Translations under genes and position numbers: made by a program
The notes under the pieces: model-generated
The model's database searches: none
The model's input: the letters and a program-made list of their open reading frames with translations, nothing else
Told to the model about the DNA's origin: nothing
Shown: positions 26,769 to 36,160 of the stretch, piece by piece
Position numbering within the stretch: the first letter of the stretch is position 1
How the letters are laid out: each line of letters opens with the position of its first letter
From: Pseudoxanthomonas gei
GTDB lineage: Bacteria; Pseudomonadota; Gammaproteobacteria; Xanthomonadales; Xanthomonadaceae
Length of the DNA stretch: 64,000 nt
NCBI RefSeq assembly: GCF_010119615.1
Contig: NZ_QOVG01000003.1
Coordinates: forward strand, 1 to 64,000
Direction of reading: 5' to 3'

Positions 26769-28733
26769 ATGAATCAATCTTCCGCGCCACAGTCTTCCGT
26801 CCAGCACAAGCGGCTCATTGACCGCAGGCCCTCACGGCGCGCACTGACGGTGCTTGGCGTACTTCTGGCCGCAGTTGTAGTGCTGGTCATCCTCTTCGAC
26901 TGGAACTGGCTAAAGGGGCCGCTGGAGAGAACGGTCCAGTCGCGCACCGGCCGTGAGTTCAGGATCGGGGGCGACCTGGATGTGGACCTGGGCCGGATCA
27001 CGACGGTAACCGCCGACAAGGTACGGTTTGGAAATGCCTCCTGGTCCAAGCAACCGGCCATGGCGGTCGCCGACCGCGCCGAGATCGATTTCGAACTGTG
27101 GCCGCTGGTCTTCAAGCGCCAGGCCCGCATCCCCGAAATCCGCCTGTCGTCCCCGGACGTGCGCCTGGAAACCGGTCCCAAGGGCGTGGGCAACTGGGTG
27201 TTCGGCGACCAGTCCGGCGACAACCCAATGCAGTTCCGGCGGATATGGATCGAGCAGGGACGCCTGCGATTCCTCAATGCGGCAAAGAAAACCGACATCG
27301 ATATCTCGGTTAACAGCGCCCCGGGTACCGCGAAGAACACCTCCCCGCCTATCGACATCAAGGGCAAGGGTCGTTGGACCGGCAACCCGTTCACCTTGTC
27401 AGGCCGGGCCGAATCGCCGCTCGAACTGAGCAACAACACCGAACCTTTCAGCATCGATCTCAAAGCCAGCGCGGGCGCCACCAATGCCCATGCCCGTGGA
27501 ACGCTGATCGATCCGTTCCGCCTGCGCGATTTCGACCTGCGTCTTGCCCTCTCGGGCAAGAACCTGGAAGACCTCTATCCCCTTATCGGCATCGCCACCC
27601 CGGCTACGCCGCCCTACAAGTTCGATGGACAACTGACGCGCGAGAAGAACACCTGGCACTACGACCGCTTCAAGGGCATCGTCGGTGACAGCGACCTGGC
27701 TGGTTCCGCAGCGGTGACCACCGGTCGCGAGCGACCCTTGCTGGTGGCGAACCTGGTCTCGCAGCGACTCGATTTCGACGACCTGGCCGGTTTCATCGGC
27801 GCTCCTCCGCAAACCGGCGGCAGCGAAGCGACCAATCCGGAACTGAAGGCGCAGTCGGTGAAGCTGGCGGCCGATCCACGCGTGCTGCCTGATGCGCCGT
27901 ACAACCTGACCAAGCTGCGGACCATGGATGCCGACGTGCGGCTCAAGGCCCACCGTATCAATGCGCCCAGCCTGCCCATCGATGACATGGATGCACATCT
28001 CAAGCTCGAGGCCGGGATATTGCAGCTGGTGCCGCTCAATTTCGGCGTGGCAGGAGGCGATATCCGCTCCACCATCCGCATGGATGCGCGCGAATCGACG
28101 ATCCGCACCAAGGCGCAGATCTCCGCGCGCCGGCTTGACCTGTCCAGGCTGTTCCCGGACGTGAAACTGACCCGGGATGCCGTTGGCCGGGTGGGTGGCG
28201 ATATTGCGGTGACCGGTACCGGCAACTCCATCGCGGCCATGCTCGGCAGCGCCGACGGCGACATCGCCCTGGGCATGGGCAAGGGCCAGATCAGCAATCT
28301 GCTGATGGAACTCGCCGGCATCGATATCGCCGAAGCGTTGAAGTTCCTGATCACCAAGGACCGCAAGGTGCCGATCCGCTGCGCATTCGGTGACTTCTCG
28401 GTGCGTGACGGCCTGATGCAGTCGCGGGCGCTTGCTTTCGATACCGCCGACACGATCATCGTGGGCAGTGGACAGGTCAGCCTGAAGAATGAAACCCTGG
28501 ACCTTGAACTGCGTCCGCGGCCCAAGGATCGCAGCATCCTGGCGCTGCGTTCGCCGCTGGTGCTTGGCGGCACGTTCAAGGACCCCTCCTTCCGGCCCGA
28601 CTTCAAGCGACTTGGGTTACGAGGTGCACTGGCCCTGGCGTTGGGCAGCATCGCGCCACCGGCCGCATTGCTGGCAACACTGGAGCTGGGTCCGGGCAAG
28701 GACAGCGGCTGTGGCGGGAAATACGCCAAGTAG
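26769..28733 (+). CDS. AsmA family envelope protein
   Basis: A 654-residue protein with an N-terminal membrane helix (about 25-47), then the AsmA opening FDWNWLKGPLERTVQSRTGREFRIGGDLDVD and repeated beta-rich segments. The C-terminal part has the typical domain: LLMELAGIDIAEALKFLITKD, then CAFGDFSVRDGLMQSRAL and SGQVSLKNETLDLELRPRP. AsmA-like proteins such as YhdP and TamB are thought to bridge the periplasm and help move lipids to the outer membrane. The gene stands alone, 68 bases after hemolysin III and convergent with the CBS gene. Confidence 0.88.
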   Translation: MNQSSAPQSSVQHKRLIDRRPSRRALTVLGVLLAAVVVLVILFDWNWLKGPLERTVQSRTGREFRIGGDLDVDLGRITTVTADKVRFGNASWSKQPAMAVADRAEIDFELWPLVFKRQARIPEIRLSSPDVRLETGPKGVGNWVFGDQSGDNPMQFRRIWIEQGRLRFLNAAKKTDIDISVNSAPGTAKNTSPPIDIKGKGRWTGNPFTLSGRAESPLELSNNTEPFSIDLKASAGATNAHARGTLIDPFRLRDFDLRLALSGKNLEDLYPLIGIATPATPPYKFDGQLTREKNTWHYDRFKGIVGDSDLAGSAAVTTGRERPLLVANLVSQRLDFDDLAGFIGAPPQTGGSEATNPELKAQSVKLAADPRVLPDAPYNLTKLRTMDADVRLKAHRINAPSLPIDDMDAHLKLEAGILQLVPLNFGVAGGDIRSTIRMDARESTIRTKAQISARRLDLSRLFPDVKLTRDAVGRVGGDIAVTGTGNSIAAMLGSADGDIALGMGKGQISNLLMELAGIDIAEALKFLITKDRKVPIRCAFGDFSVRDGLMQSRALAFDTADTIIVGSGQVSLKNETLDLELRPRPKDRSILALRSPLVLGGTFKDPSFRPDFKRLGLRGALALALGSIAPPAALLATLELGPGKDSGCGGKYAK

Positions 28734-28829
28734 GCTCAACGCAATAGGCAAGCCCAGTAAGCAATTTTGCCGGGTGCAGTCGTCACCGCTGGCGGGACTT
28801 GCTGTTCCCTCTGCGCGCCTTAGGCCGGC

Positions 28830-29258
28830 TCAACTGGCGATATAACGCTGCAGCTGATCGAGCTGGGTCTTCTGGTCCTCGATCACCGCTTTGACCAGGT
28901 CGCCGATCGAGATCACGCCGATAACTTCGCCGCCGTCCACGACCGGCAGGTGGCGAATGCGGTTTTCGGTCACCAGCTGCATGCACTGCTCGACGGTGTG
29001 CCGTGGCCCCACGGTGATGACCTCGGCGGTCATGATCTCGCGTACAGAAGTGTCCGACGACGAGCGCCCGTGCAATACGACCTTGCGCGCGTAATCGCGT
29101 TCGGAAATGATGCCGGCCAGCCGGGAGCCGTCCATCACCAGCACCGCCCCTACGCCCTTCTCGGCCATCAACCTGATTGCATCGAAGACAGAATCGCCTG
29201 GGGCGACGGCGTGGATCTCAGGCGCCTTGCTTTCCAACAACTGTCGTAGCGTGTGCAT
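28830..29258 (-). CDS. CBS-domain pair protein
   Basis: A 142-residue protein made almost wholly of two CBS motifs. CBS1 runs through GDSVFDAIRLMAEKGVGAVLVM...GIISERDYARKVVLHG, and CBS2 through GPRHTVEQCMQLVTENRIRHLPVVDGGEVIGVISIGDLVKAVI. Such stand-alone Bateman modules bind adenine nucleotides and act as sensors of energy state. The start is set by AAGGAGATACTG just before the ATG at 29258, a strong ribosome binding site. That site lies inside the 3' end of the GT2 gene; the two coding regions overlap by 41 bases in different frames. Confidence 0.9.
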   Translation of the reverse strand: MHTLRQLLESKAPEIHAVAPGDSVFDAIRLMAEKGVGAVLVMDGSRLAGIISERDYARKVVLHGRSSSDTSVREIMTAEVITVGPRHTVEQCMQLVTENRIRHLPVVDGGEVIGVISIGDLVKAVIEDQKTQLDQLQRYIAS

Positions 29259-30246
29259 CAGTATCTCCTTTCGCGCCGGGATGCAGGGTAGAGAATACTC
29301 CTCCCGCACCCGGTTGCCAGACGTCCACCAGGTACAGCGGCCGCTGCTTGGATTCGTCATAGAGGCGACCCAGGTATTCACCGATCAGGCCAAGGGCCAT
29401 CAGCTGTATGCCGCCCATGAAAAGGATAACCACCATCATCGTGGGCCAGCCGGCCACCGGGTCTCCGTACAGCGCTGCCTTCACGATGATCCACACTGCG
29501 AAGACGAACGCGGCGAATGCGGTCAGCAGGCCGAAGTAGGTGGCGACGCGAAGCGGCGCGGTTGAAAAACTGGTGATGCCTTCCAGCGCGAAATTCCAGA
29601 GCTTCCAGAAGCCGAAGTTGCTGTGGCCGGCCACGCGCGGATCGCGCCGGTAAGGGATCGCGACCTGCCTGAAGCCGACCCAGCCGAACAGACCCTTCAT
29701 GAAACGATGGCGCTCCCTGATCTGCCGCAGCGCGGCAACCGCGCGCTCCGACAGCAGGCGGAAATCCCCCGTATCGGCGGGAATCGGGGTTTTCGACAAC
29801 TTGCCGATCACGCGGTAGAAGGCCGCGGCCGTCGCGCGCTTCAGCCAGCTCTCGCCCTGGCGCTGGATGCGCGTGCCGTGCACGTCGTCATAGCCTTCAC
29901 GCCACTTGGAGACGAACTGCGGGATCAGTTCCGGCGGGTCCTGCCCGTCCGCATCCAGGATCAGCACCGCGCCCTCGTCCACCTGGTCCAGTCCCGCGGT
30001 AAGCGCAAGCTCCTTGCCGAAGTTCCGTGACAGGCGCAACAGCGACACGCTTGGATCCTGGCGGGCCAGCCGTTGCATGGCGTGCCAGGTATCGTCGCTG
30101 CTGCCATCGTCCACGTAGAGCACGCGGCCGTCGATGCCATCCAGCCGTTGCAGCACCTCTGCAATGCGGACATGGAGCGTGGGCAGGCTTTCGGCCTCGT
30201 TGCGGGCTGCCACGATGACCGTCAGGCGTTGCGAAGGCTCGGGCAT
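29218..30246 (-). CDS. Family 2 glycosyltransferase (GtrB/polyprenyl-phosphate type)
   Basis: A 342-residue membrane glycosyltransferase. The catalytic domain has VIVAARNEAESLPTL, YVDDGSSDDTWHAM, the DADGQDPPELI metal motif and the GDFRLLSERAVAAL line typical of DPM1/GtrB enzymes. Two membrane helices lie at about 233-260 and 267-295, and the tail ends LIGEYLGRLYDESKQRPLY. Such proteins attach sugars to polyprenyl phosphate for later transfer to LPS or other polymers. It starts 3 bases after the mtgA stop. Its tail overlaps the CBS gene by 41 bases. No flippase or acceptor gene is adjacent. Confidence 0.9.
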   Translation of the reverse strand: MPEPSQRLTVIVAARNEAESLPTLHVRIAEVLQRLDGIDGRVLYVDDGSSDDTWHAMQRLARQDPSVSLLRLSRNFGKELALTAGLDQVDEGAVLILDADGQDPPELIPQFVSKWREGYDDVHGTRIQRQGESWLKRATAAAFYRVIGKLSKTPIPADTGDFRLLSERAVAALRQIRERHRFMKGLFGWVGFRQVAIPYRRDPRVAGHSNFGFWKLWNFALEGITSFSTAPLRVATYFGLLTAFAAFVFAVWIIVKAALYGDPVAGWPTMMVVILFMGGIQLMALGLIGEYLGRLYDESKQRPLYLVDVWQPGAGGVFSTLHPGAKGDTDAHATTVVGKQGA

Positions 30247-30248
30247 GC

Positions 30249-30995
30249 TCAGTCCAGTGTCTGCAGGTAGGCAGGCCCGCCGATCTGGCGGACCTGGCGT
30301 TGGATCCAGTTCGCGCGACGCTGCACGAACGGACCCGGACGGGCCACGCTGTAGCGGCGCGGCGCCGGAAGCACGGCGGCCAGGCGTGCACTCTCGGCCA
30401 GCGACAACTGCCGTGCATCCTTGCCCCAATAACTGCGCGCGGCCGCCTGGGCACCGTAGATGCCATCACCGAATTCGGCGATGTTGGCATAGACCTCCAG
30501 GATGCGGGTCTTGGGCCACAGCAGCTCGATGAGCAGGGTGTACCAGGCCTCGACGCCCTTGCGCAGCCAGCTTCGTCCCTGCCAGAGGAACAGGTTCTTG
30601 GCGACCTGCTGGCTGGCCGTGCTGGCGCCCCTGACCTTGCGGCCCTTGGCATTGTTCACGCGGGCCTTTTCGATGGCCTTGAAATCGAATCCGCGATGGG
30701 TCGCGAAGTTCTGGTCTTCGGCGGCCACCATGGCCACCGGCAGATTGGCGGAAATTTCATCCATGTCCCGCCAGTCGTAGGCAATCCGGAACTTCATGTC
30801 GCCGGCAGCCCACGCTTCGAACTGGCGCGCCGCCATGAAAGCCGAGAAGGGGGGATCGATGAAGCGCAGGGCTGCCACCTGCAGGATGCTGGCCGCGGCG
30901 ATTAAGAATGGAAGCGCGAGCAGCCAGCGCAGCCACCGCCTTCTTTTGCGTGCTGGCAGGGCGGTTTCGATATGCAGGCTCCCGTGGACGACCAC
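30249..30995 (-). CDS. mtgA: Monofunctional biosynthetic peptidoglycan transglycosylase
   Basis: A 248-residue membrane-anchored GT51 enzyme that polymerises lipid II glycan chains. After the N-terminal helix (about 23-42) the motifs appear in order: [15 protein letters not shown] with the catalytic Glu, [56 protein letters not shown] and [10 protein letters not shown]. There is no transpeptidase domain. E. coli MtgA is 242 residues. The start appears to be a GTG at 30995. It is followed within 3 bases by the GT2 gene, giving an mtgA-GT2-CBS operon. Confidence 0.94.
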   Translation of the reverse strand: MVVHGSLHIETALPARKRRRWLRWLLALPFLIAAASILQVAALRFIDPPFSAFMAARQFEAWAAGDMKFRIAYDWRDMDEISANLPVAMVAAEDQNFATHRGFDFKAIEKARVNNAKGRKVRGASTASQQVAKNLFLWQGRSWLRKGVEAWYTLLIELLWPKTRILEVYANIAEFGDGIYGAQAAARSYWGKDARQLSLAESARLAAVLPAPRRYSVARPGPFVQRRANWIQRQVRQIGGPAYLQTLD

Positions 30996-31067
30996 CCGTG
31001 GGCGATCTTGATCTGGCCCAATGTTAACCTTTCACACATCCGCGACAGCACAGCGGCAGAGGCGCGA

Positions 31068-32354
31068 ATGAAAGAACAGGATCAAATTGCCGCCCTTATG
31101 ACCCAGGCCGACCAGCTGTCACAGCGTGGCCAGCACGAAGCCGCGGTCAGCCGCTGGATGCGCGTCCTTGAACTGGAGCCGGACTACCCGCCAGCCCTCA
31201 ATTTCATCGGGGTCAACAGCATGTTGCGCGGCGACCTGGCGGTCGCGCTCGAGTACCTGCAGCGCGCGGTTTCAGCGGCCCCGGGGTTCGCCATGGCCCA
31301 TGCGAACCTGTCGCGGGTACACGGCGCGCGCGGTGATACCGCCGCATCGCTGGCTTCGATCAACGCGGCGATCGTGGCCGATCCCACCGCATGGGGCGCC
31401 CATATGGAAAGGGCGAGGCTGCTGGAAGGCCTGGGCAGGACCCGGGATGCGGCGGCCTCCTGGGCGCGCGGGCTTTCCTATGTCCCGGAAGCAGTCGCCC
31501 AGTCACCGCAACTGCAGCCGATGTTCCTGCAGGCCCGCAAGGCTGTCATGCATAACCAGGCCATGCTTCGGGAGTTCATCGAAGATCGTCTGCATGGGGC
31601 GGCAGGCAGGGGCAACCATCAGGAGCTGGAGCGATTCCAGCATTGCCTGGACATCGTCACCGGGAGGCGCGAGTTCGTCACCGCAAGGCCGCTGGTGCTG
31701 CCTTATCCAAGACTGCCGGCCATCCCCTACTTCGACACTTCCCAATTCGAATGGGCCCCTGCGGTAGAGGCTGCGTTCCCCGACATCCTGCGCGAGCTGG
31801 GCGTCCTGCTTGAACAGCCCCAGCGTTTCGTTCCCTACGTCCAGACCCAGCCAGGTGAGCCTACCGGCCAGTTTGACGCCCTCGATCGCAGCATGGACTG
31901 GGGCGCGCTTTTCCTGTGGAAGAACGGAAAGCGACTGGATGCCAACGCCGACCTGTGCCCACGCACGGAGGCGGCCGTGGGCCTTGCGCCGCAGAACACG
32001 ATAGCCAACCGCGCACCGGTCGTTTTCTTCTCGGCGCTCAAGCCGGGAACCCATATCCAGCCGCACAACGGCGCGACCAACACCCGGCTGACCGTGCATC
32101 TGCCATTGATTGTCCCTCGTGACTGCGGGCTACGCGTGGGCGGCGAAACCCATGTATGGAAGCCGGGGAAGCTTGTCGTATTCGATGACACCATCACCCA
32201 CGAAGCCTGGAATCGTAGTGACGAGCTCCGCGTGGTGCTGATCTTCGACATCTGGCACCCGATGCTTACTCCCCTTGAACGCGAGCTGGTGGCCCATACA
32301 GTTGAGAGCATGGTCGCCTTTTATGACGACGGCGCCGATCTGGGAGAACTGTGA
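31068..32354 (+). CDS. TPR protein fused to an aspartyl/asparaginyl beta-hydroxylase-type domain
   Basis: A 428-residue two-part protein. Residues about 1-130 form TPR-type helix pairs (SRWMRVLELEPDYPPALNFIG, LQRAVSAAPGFAMAHANLSR, INAAIVADPTAWGAHMERAR). The C-terminal half is a 2-oxoglutarate/Fe(II) oxygenase of the aspartyl-hydroxylase family with GTHIQPHNGATNTRLTVHLP (H329, H333), GGETHVWKPGKLVVFDDTITHEAWN (H378) and RVVLIFDIWHP. Mammalian AspH also joins TPR-like helices to this domain. The substrate is unknown. The frame opens at 30972, but the ATG at 31068 fits a compact leader. Its stop overlaps the hslO GTG start (GTGA), an unusual coupling with a redox chaperone. Confidence 0.85.
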   Translation: MKEQDQIAALMTQADQLSQRGQHEAAVSRWMRVLELEPDYPPALNFIGVNSMLRGDLAVALEYLQRAVSAAPGFAMAHANLSRVHGARGDTAASLASINAAIVADPTAWGAHMERARLLEGLGRTRDAAASWARGLSYVPEAVAQSPQLQPMFLQARKAVMHNQAMLREFIEDRLHGAAGRGNHQELERFQHCLDIVTGRREFVTARPLVLPYPRLPAIPYFDTSQFEWAPAVEAAFPDILRELGVLLEQPQRFVPYVQTQPGEPTGQFDALDRSMDWGALFLWKNGKRLDANADLCPRTEAAVGLAPQNTIANRAPVVFFSALKPGTHIQPHNGATNTRLTVHLPLIVPRDCGLRVGGETHVWKPGKLVVFDDTITHEAWNRSDELRVVLIFDIWHPMLTPLERELVAHTVESMVAFYDDGADLGEL

Positions 32355-33241
32355 GCGACACCTACGACCACCAGACGCGATTCCTGCTGCCACGGGCTGG
32401 GGTACGCGGCGTTTGCGTGCAGCTGGAAGACACCTGGCGCGACATCCTGGCTCATGCCGATTATCCTGCCACCGCCCTCGGGCTGCTTGGCCAGGCCTGC
32501 GCAGCGGCGGCACTGTTTACCGGCCACGCCAAGGTCAACGGACGCCTGTCCTTGCAACTGCGAAGCCGCCGTGCCCTGCGAACGTTGTTTGCCGAATGCA
32601 CTGCGCAAGGTACCTTGCGCGGCATCGCCCAGCTGGAAGAGGGCCAGGACGCGCCGCCGGACCTGCAAGCGCTCGGCAGCGACGCGTTGCTGGCCATCAC
32701 TATCGAGAATCCGGGGCTGGATCCGTCGGCACCGCAGCGATACCAGAGTCTGGTCGCGCTGGAGGCGGCGACGCTTTCGGAGGCATTCGCCGACTATTTC
32801 CGCCAGTCCGAACAGCTGCCGACCCGCCTGATGCTGGCTGCCAATGGCGACCGCGCCGCCGGGTTGATGCTGCAGAAGCTGCCAGGTGACGAAGGCGACC
32901 GGGATGGGTGGAACCGTGCCGGTGCCCTATTTGACACCCTGGGCGCGGGGGAGCTGCTGGACACTCCTGCGGAAGACCTGCTGTATCGCCTCTTCCACCA
33001 GGAAGAACCCAGCCTCCTGGCCCGGCGCACCCTTCAATTCGCCTGTTCATGCTCACGTGAGCGGGTCGGCTCCATGTTGCATTCCCTTGGACCCACCGAA
33101 GCCCGGGCAGCGGTGGTCGGTGAGCGGGCCGAAGTGCGTTGTGAGTTCTGTGGGCGGCGTTACCTGTTCAGCAAGGAGGAGATTGAGGAACTCTTTGCCC
33201 TGCCTCTGGTCGGATTGGTCGCTCCAGAACGCCTCCAGTAG
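32351..33241 (+). CDS. hslO: Redox-regulated molecular chaperone Hsp33
   Basis: A 296-residue chaperone (E. coli 292) that is switched on by oxidation and unfolding. The zinc-binding redox switch is complete: C232 and C234 in FACSCSRERV, then C264 and C267 in VRCEFCGRRYLF. The N-terminal core starts DHQTRFLLPRAGVRGVCVQLEDTW. Translation begins at a GTG that overlaps the stop of the TPR-hydroxylase gene. Under oxidative stress the Cys residues form disulfides and release zinc. An iron oxygenase gene translated immediately upstream suggests shared stress control, but this is inference. Confidence 0.95.
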   Translation: MSDTYDHQTRFLLPRAGVRGVCVQLEDTWRDILAHADYPATALGLLGQACAAAALFTGHAKVNGRLSLQLRSRRALRTLFAECTAQGTLRGIAQLEEGQDAPPDLQALGSDALLAITIENPGLDPSAPQRYQSLVALEAATLSEAFADYFRQSEQLPTRLMLAANGDRAAGLMLQKLPGDEGDRDGWNRAGALFDTLGAGELLDTPAEDLLYRLFHQEEPSLLARRTLQFACSCSRERVGSMLHSLGPTEARAAVVGERAEVRCEFCGRRYLFSKEEIEELFALPLVGLVAPERLQ

Positions 33242-33261
33242 CCCCGTTGGGTTAGCTGGAC

Positions 33262-33326
33262 TTGTTAAATAAACATAAACCGAATAGCATCAGACCCCCT
33301 TGGGAGGGGAACTCCACAGCGGAGTT
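33262..33326 (+). promoter_or_regulatory. Candidate promoter and 5'-UTR hairpin of the secreted-protein gene
   Basis: TTGTTA (33262-33267) and TAGCAT (33285-33290) are separated by 17 bases in an AT-rich patch, a fair sigma-70 promoter (4/6 matches each). The leader then has a CCCC/GGGG hairpin and a perfect AACTCC-ACAGC-GGAGTT hairpin (33310-33326) just before a GGGAG ribosome binding site, which could tune translation. Confidence 0.45.
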
Positions 33327-33343
33327 GGGAGTCTTACCGAGCC

Positions 33344-34201
33344 ATGAAACTGCGTCCTCACCTGCCGTTTGCCCTGCTGCTCGCCTTTGGCGTGGCCGGC
33401 GAAGCGCATGCGCAGGCCAGGACGCAGCCCTCCAAGCGGGATTCAACGGTCTTGCCGGTGTGGAACAACACCAGCGGCAAGGTAGAGGCCGTACTTCTTC
33501 TCGAGCCCACCGGCGAAGCTTCCGCTGGCGCTCGCTGGAAATTGGGCAACAACACGCTTGGCGCGGCTTTTGGCCTGGAAGCCGGCGACTCGCTTGGCCT
33601 GGTTTGCAATCGCCAGAATGGCGCAGTGAGCAGCATCGGCAACCTGATCAGCAACTGTGCGGTAGCCGAACTTACCGACGACAACGATGGGGGCAGCCAG
33701 CGCATCAGTGCCGCTGCCTCGCTCATCCGTCCCGGCGGCAAACTCGGCGTATCGGCCGGAACAGGCCGTGACACCCTGCCTGCCTGGCTGTCCAACAATC
33801 CCGGCGCGCGCGTAGAACAGAATGACCTTGCGGTCTTCGGCCAGAAGAACATCGGTCGTGAGGGCTTCGTAAGAATAGGCGGCGCAGTGGCCCGTGCACG
33901 ACTGGTACCAATTGCCGACGTTCCGGCCATGGCCGACCGCTGGAACAGCAAGACCTTGAGCCTCGGAGGCGGTTTTGGAGCCTTCAGCGCCAATATCGTT
34001 GGCCGTGTAGTCGACGTTCCGGGCCAGCCGGGCAAATGGGAAGGCGTCGGCCTGGGCCTGACCTGGCGTACGCCATGGAGCGGCCAGCTGACCGTCGGCG
34101 CCGAGAATGTCGTAACTCGTGGCAAGAATCCGTTCTCGCCCGCAAATGAAAACAGCGATGAAGGCACCGTGCCTTATGTCCGCTATGAGCAGGACCTGTA
34201 G
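33344..34201 (+). CDS. Secreted protein of unknown function, possibly outer membrane
   Basis: I do not recognise a named family. The 285-residue protein has a clear signal peptide (MKLRPHLPFALLLAFGVAGEAHA) and no lipobox. The mature part is rich in alternating hydrophobic/polar strands and Gly (GARWKLGNNTLGAAFGLEAGDSLG, TLSLGGGFGAFSANIVGRVV, WEGVGLGLTWRTPWSGQLTV), and it ends PYVRYEQDL. This pattern suits a small beta-barrel or beta-sandwich on the envelope. Two Cys residues (in LVCNRQ and SNCAV) could form a disulfide. It has its own promoter-like leader and no operon partner. Confidence 0.7.
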   Translation: MKLRPHLPFALLLAFGVAGEAHAQARTQPSKRDSTVLPVWNNTSGKVEAVLLLEPTGEASAGARWKLGNNTLGAAFGLEAGDSLGLVCNRQNGAVSSIGNLISNCAVAELTDDNDGGSQRISAAASLIRPGGKLGVSAGTGRDTLPAWLSNNPGARVEQNDLAVFGQKNIGREGFVRIGGAVARARLVPIADVPAMADRWNSKTLSLGGGFGAFSANIVGRVVDVPGQPGKWEGVGLGLTWRTPWSGQLTVGAENVVTRGKNPFSPANENSDEGTVPYVRYEQDL

Positions 34202-34371
34202 CACCGACCCGATCGAGCTGCATTCGACCCGGATGTGTTTTCAAGCTGCTTTCCGTATCCAGATAGTGGGCATTCCTATCACTCGATGTAAGTCACCCAG
34301 GCGCCCCGGAACCTTCGTTCCAGCTCGCGCGCGCCTGGAATGCGAGCCCAACCATCAAGGAACGTGGATGC

Positions 34372-36144
34372 ATGTTGATTGAGCGGCGCCTCCAGCAAAT
34401 AAGGATCCTTCAACAGGACGGAAAGTGGGCGGAAGCCCGTCGCCAGCTAGACGGGATGATTGCCGAATTTCCAGTGAATCCATCCATTCGCCGCGCGATG
34501 GCGCTGCATGCGTCCGGCTCGGGTCAGGCAGCACTTGCCCTCGAGCATATGGAAGTCGCTTTGCGCCTGGCGCCTGATTCAGCGGATCTCCAATTTCAGC
34601 TTGGCTGCCTGCGGGCCCATGCGGGCAAGTACCCGGAGGCCCTGGAGCTATTCCAGAAGACCACGGCGCTCATGCCCTTGCATGCCGATAGCTGGTACTT
34701 CCTGGGCATAACGCTGTTGCGATTGAAACGGGATATGGAAGCCTTGTCCGCCTTGCGCAATGCGCATCGCGTCGATCCAAGCCACCCCAAGGCGCTGCGT
34801 GCGTTGGCCGACCTCGAGTTCCGCATAGGTTACCCAGTCGACGCGCTGCCCTTGTTCCGTGAGCTGATGCGCCTCGATCCCGATGACATCGACGCCTGCC
34901 TCAAGAACAGCGAGACCTTGAGCCGCCTGGGTTTTCACGACCAGGCAATCGCCCTATATCAGGCAGCGCTACGAAGGCAGCCTGCGGTAGCGGACCTGTG
35001 GATGGCACTGGCCCAGGCCGAGGAAGACAACGATGACCGCGAAGCAGCCGAACAGGCCTACTCGCGTGCCCTCGAATTGAAGCCTGGCTGGGCGTTTCCA
35101 GTCAGTGGCTTGCTGGGCCTCAAACGCGGCGGCGCTTCCGAAGCACTGGTCCGGCGAGCGGTGGAGATGCAGGCTGACCCGATGCTCCCGGATCCGGATC
35201 GCGCGTTGATCGGGTACGAGCTCGGCAAGGTATTTGATGGCCGAAGCCAGCATGCCATGGCAATGGCCAGCTGGGATGACGCCAATGCGGCACGCAAGCG
35301 CCTGATCGGCGAACCAGATCTCCCGCATCTTTATTCAAGTGTCGATCGCACCGTGGAGCTCTTCCGCCGGGAGTTCTTCGCAAATCACGGCCTGAGCGGC
35401 AGCCAGGACCAGCGCATGGTGTTCATTGTCGGAATGCCGCGGAGTGGAACCACCCTTACCGAGCAGATAATCGCAAGCCATCCACAAGCGCATGGATGCG
35501 GCGAATTGCCAGACCTTGCCCTGATCGTCCGGAACATCCCCGTGCAACTGGGTATACGCGCGGGATGGCCCGAGTTCGTGACATCGATGACGGAATCCAC
35601 CCTGCAGGAGTCGATAGCGCGCTACACACAGGCCGCCACGCGCCATGCACCTGCCGCTGCGCTTCGCCTGGTGGACAAGGCGCCACTGAATTTTTACTAC
35701 CTTGGCTTGGTGGCAATGATGTTCCCGCAGGCAAGGATTATCTGGTGCCGGCGGGATCCCCGCGACGTCGCGGTGTCGATCTATGGCGAGAATTTTGCGC
35801 TGGAAGAAAAGATCGCGACCAGCTGGTCCGGTATCGGGCACTACATCAACCTGCAGGAAAGACTGATGCGGCATTGGCAAGCCGTCCTCCCCTTGCCCAT
35901 TCTGGAATCCAGCTATGAATCCCTGGTTTCTTCGCCTGAAGAACAGGCGCGGAGGATCATTGATTTCACAGGGCTGGAGTGGGATGCAGCATGTCTTGAC
36001 TTCCACCTGAGCGGACGCGGGGTACAGACTCCAAGTCGATGGCAGGTCAAGCAACCCATGCATACCCGTTCGGTGGGGCGCTGGCGCAACTATGAGGCAG
36101 AGCTCGCACCGCTGTTGGACGTCCTTGACAACCCTCCTGCCTGA
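34372..36144 (+). CDS. TPR-containing sulfotransferase
   Basis: A 590-residue cytoplasmic protein. The first 240 or so residues are a run of TPR repeats (for example ALEHMEVALRLAPDSADLQFQLG and ALELFQKTTALMPLHADSWYFLG). The C-terminal half is a sulfotransferase with the PAPS P-loop FIVGMPRSGTTLTEQIIASHP (GMPRSGTT at 354-361), a GCGELPDL segment, and the 3'-phosphate region RIIWCRRDPRDVAVSIYGENF. The tail has QVKQPMHTRSVGRWRNYE, as in tyrosylprotein-sulfotransferase-like bacterial enzymes. A peptide or protein acceptor is therefore plausible but unproven. The gene is convergent with the methyltransferase gene. Confidence 0.9.
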   Translation: MLIERRLQQIRILQQDGKWAEARRQLDGMIAEFPVNPSIRRAMALHASGSGQAALALEHMEVALRLAPDSADLQFQLGCLRAHAGKYPEALELFQKTTALMPLHADSWYFLGITLLRLKRDMEALSALRNAHRVDPSHPKALRALADLEFRIGYPVDALPLFRELMRLDPDDIDACLKNSETLSRLGFHDQAIALYQAALRRQPAVADLWMALAQAEEDNDDREAAEQAYSRALELKPGWAFPVSGLLGLKRGGASEALVRRAVEMQADPMLPDPDRALIGYELGKVFDGRSQHAMAMASWDDANAARKRLIGEPDLPHLYSSVDRTVELFRREFFANHGLSGSQDQRMVFIVGMPRSGTTLTEQIIASHPQAHGCGELPDLALIVRNIPVQLGIRAGWPEFVTSMTESTLQESIARYTQAATRHAPAAALRLVDKAPLNFYYLGLVAMMFPQARIIWCRRDPRDVAVSIYGENFALEEKIATSWSGIGHYINLQERLMRHWQAVLPLPILESSYESLVSSPEEQARRIIDFTGLEWDAACLDFHLSGRGVQTPSRWQVKQPMHTRSVGRWRNYEAELAPLLDVLDNPPA

Positions 36145-36160
36145 TCCCGGCAACCGTGCT

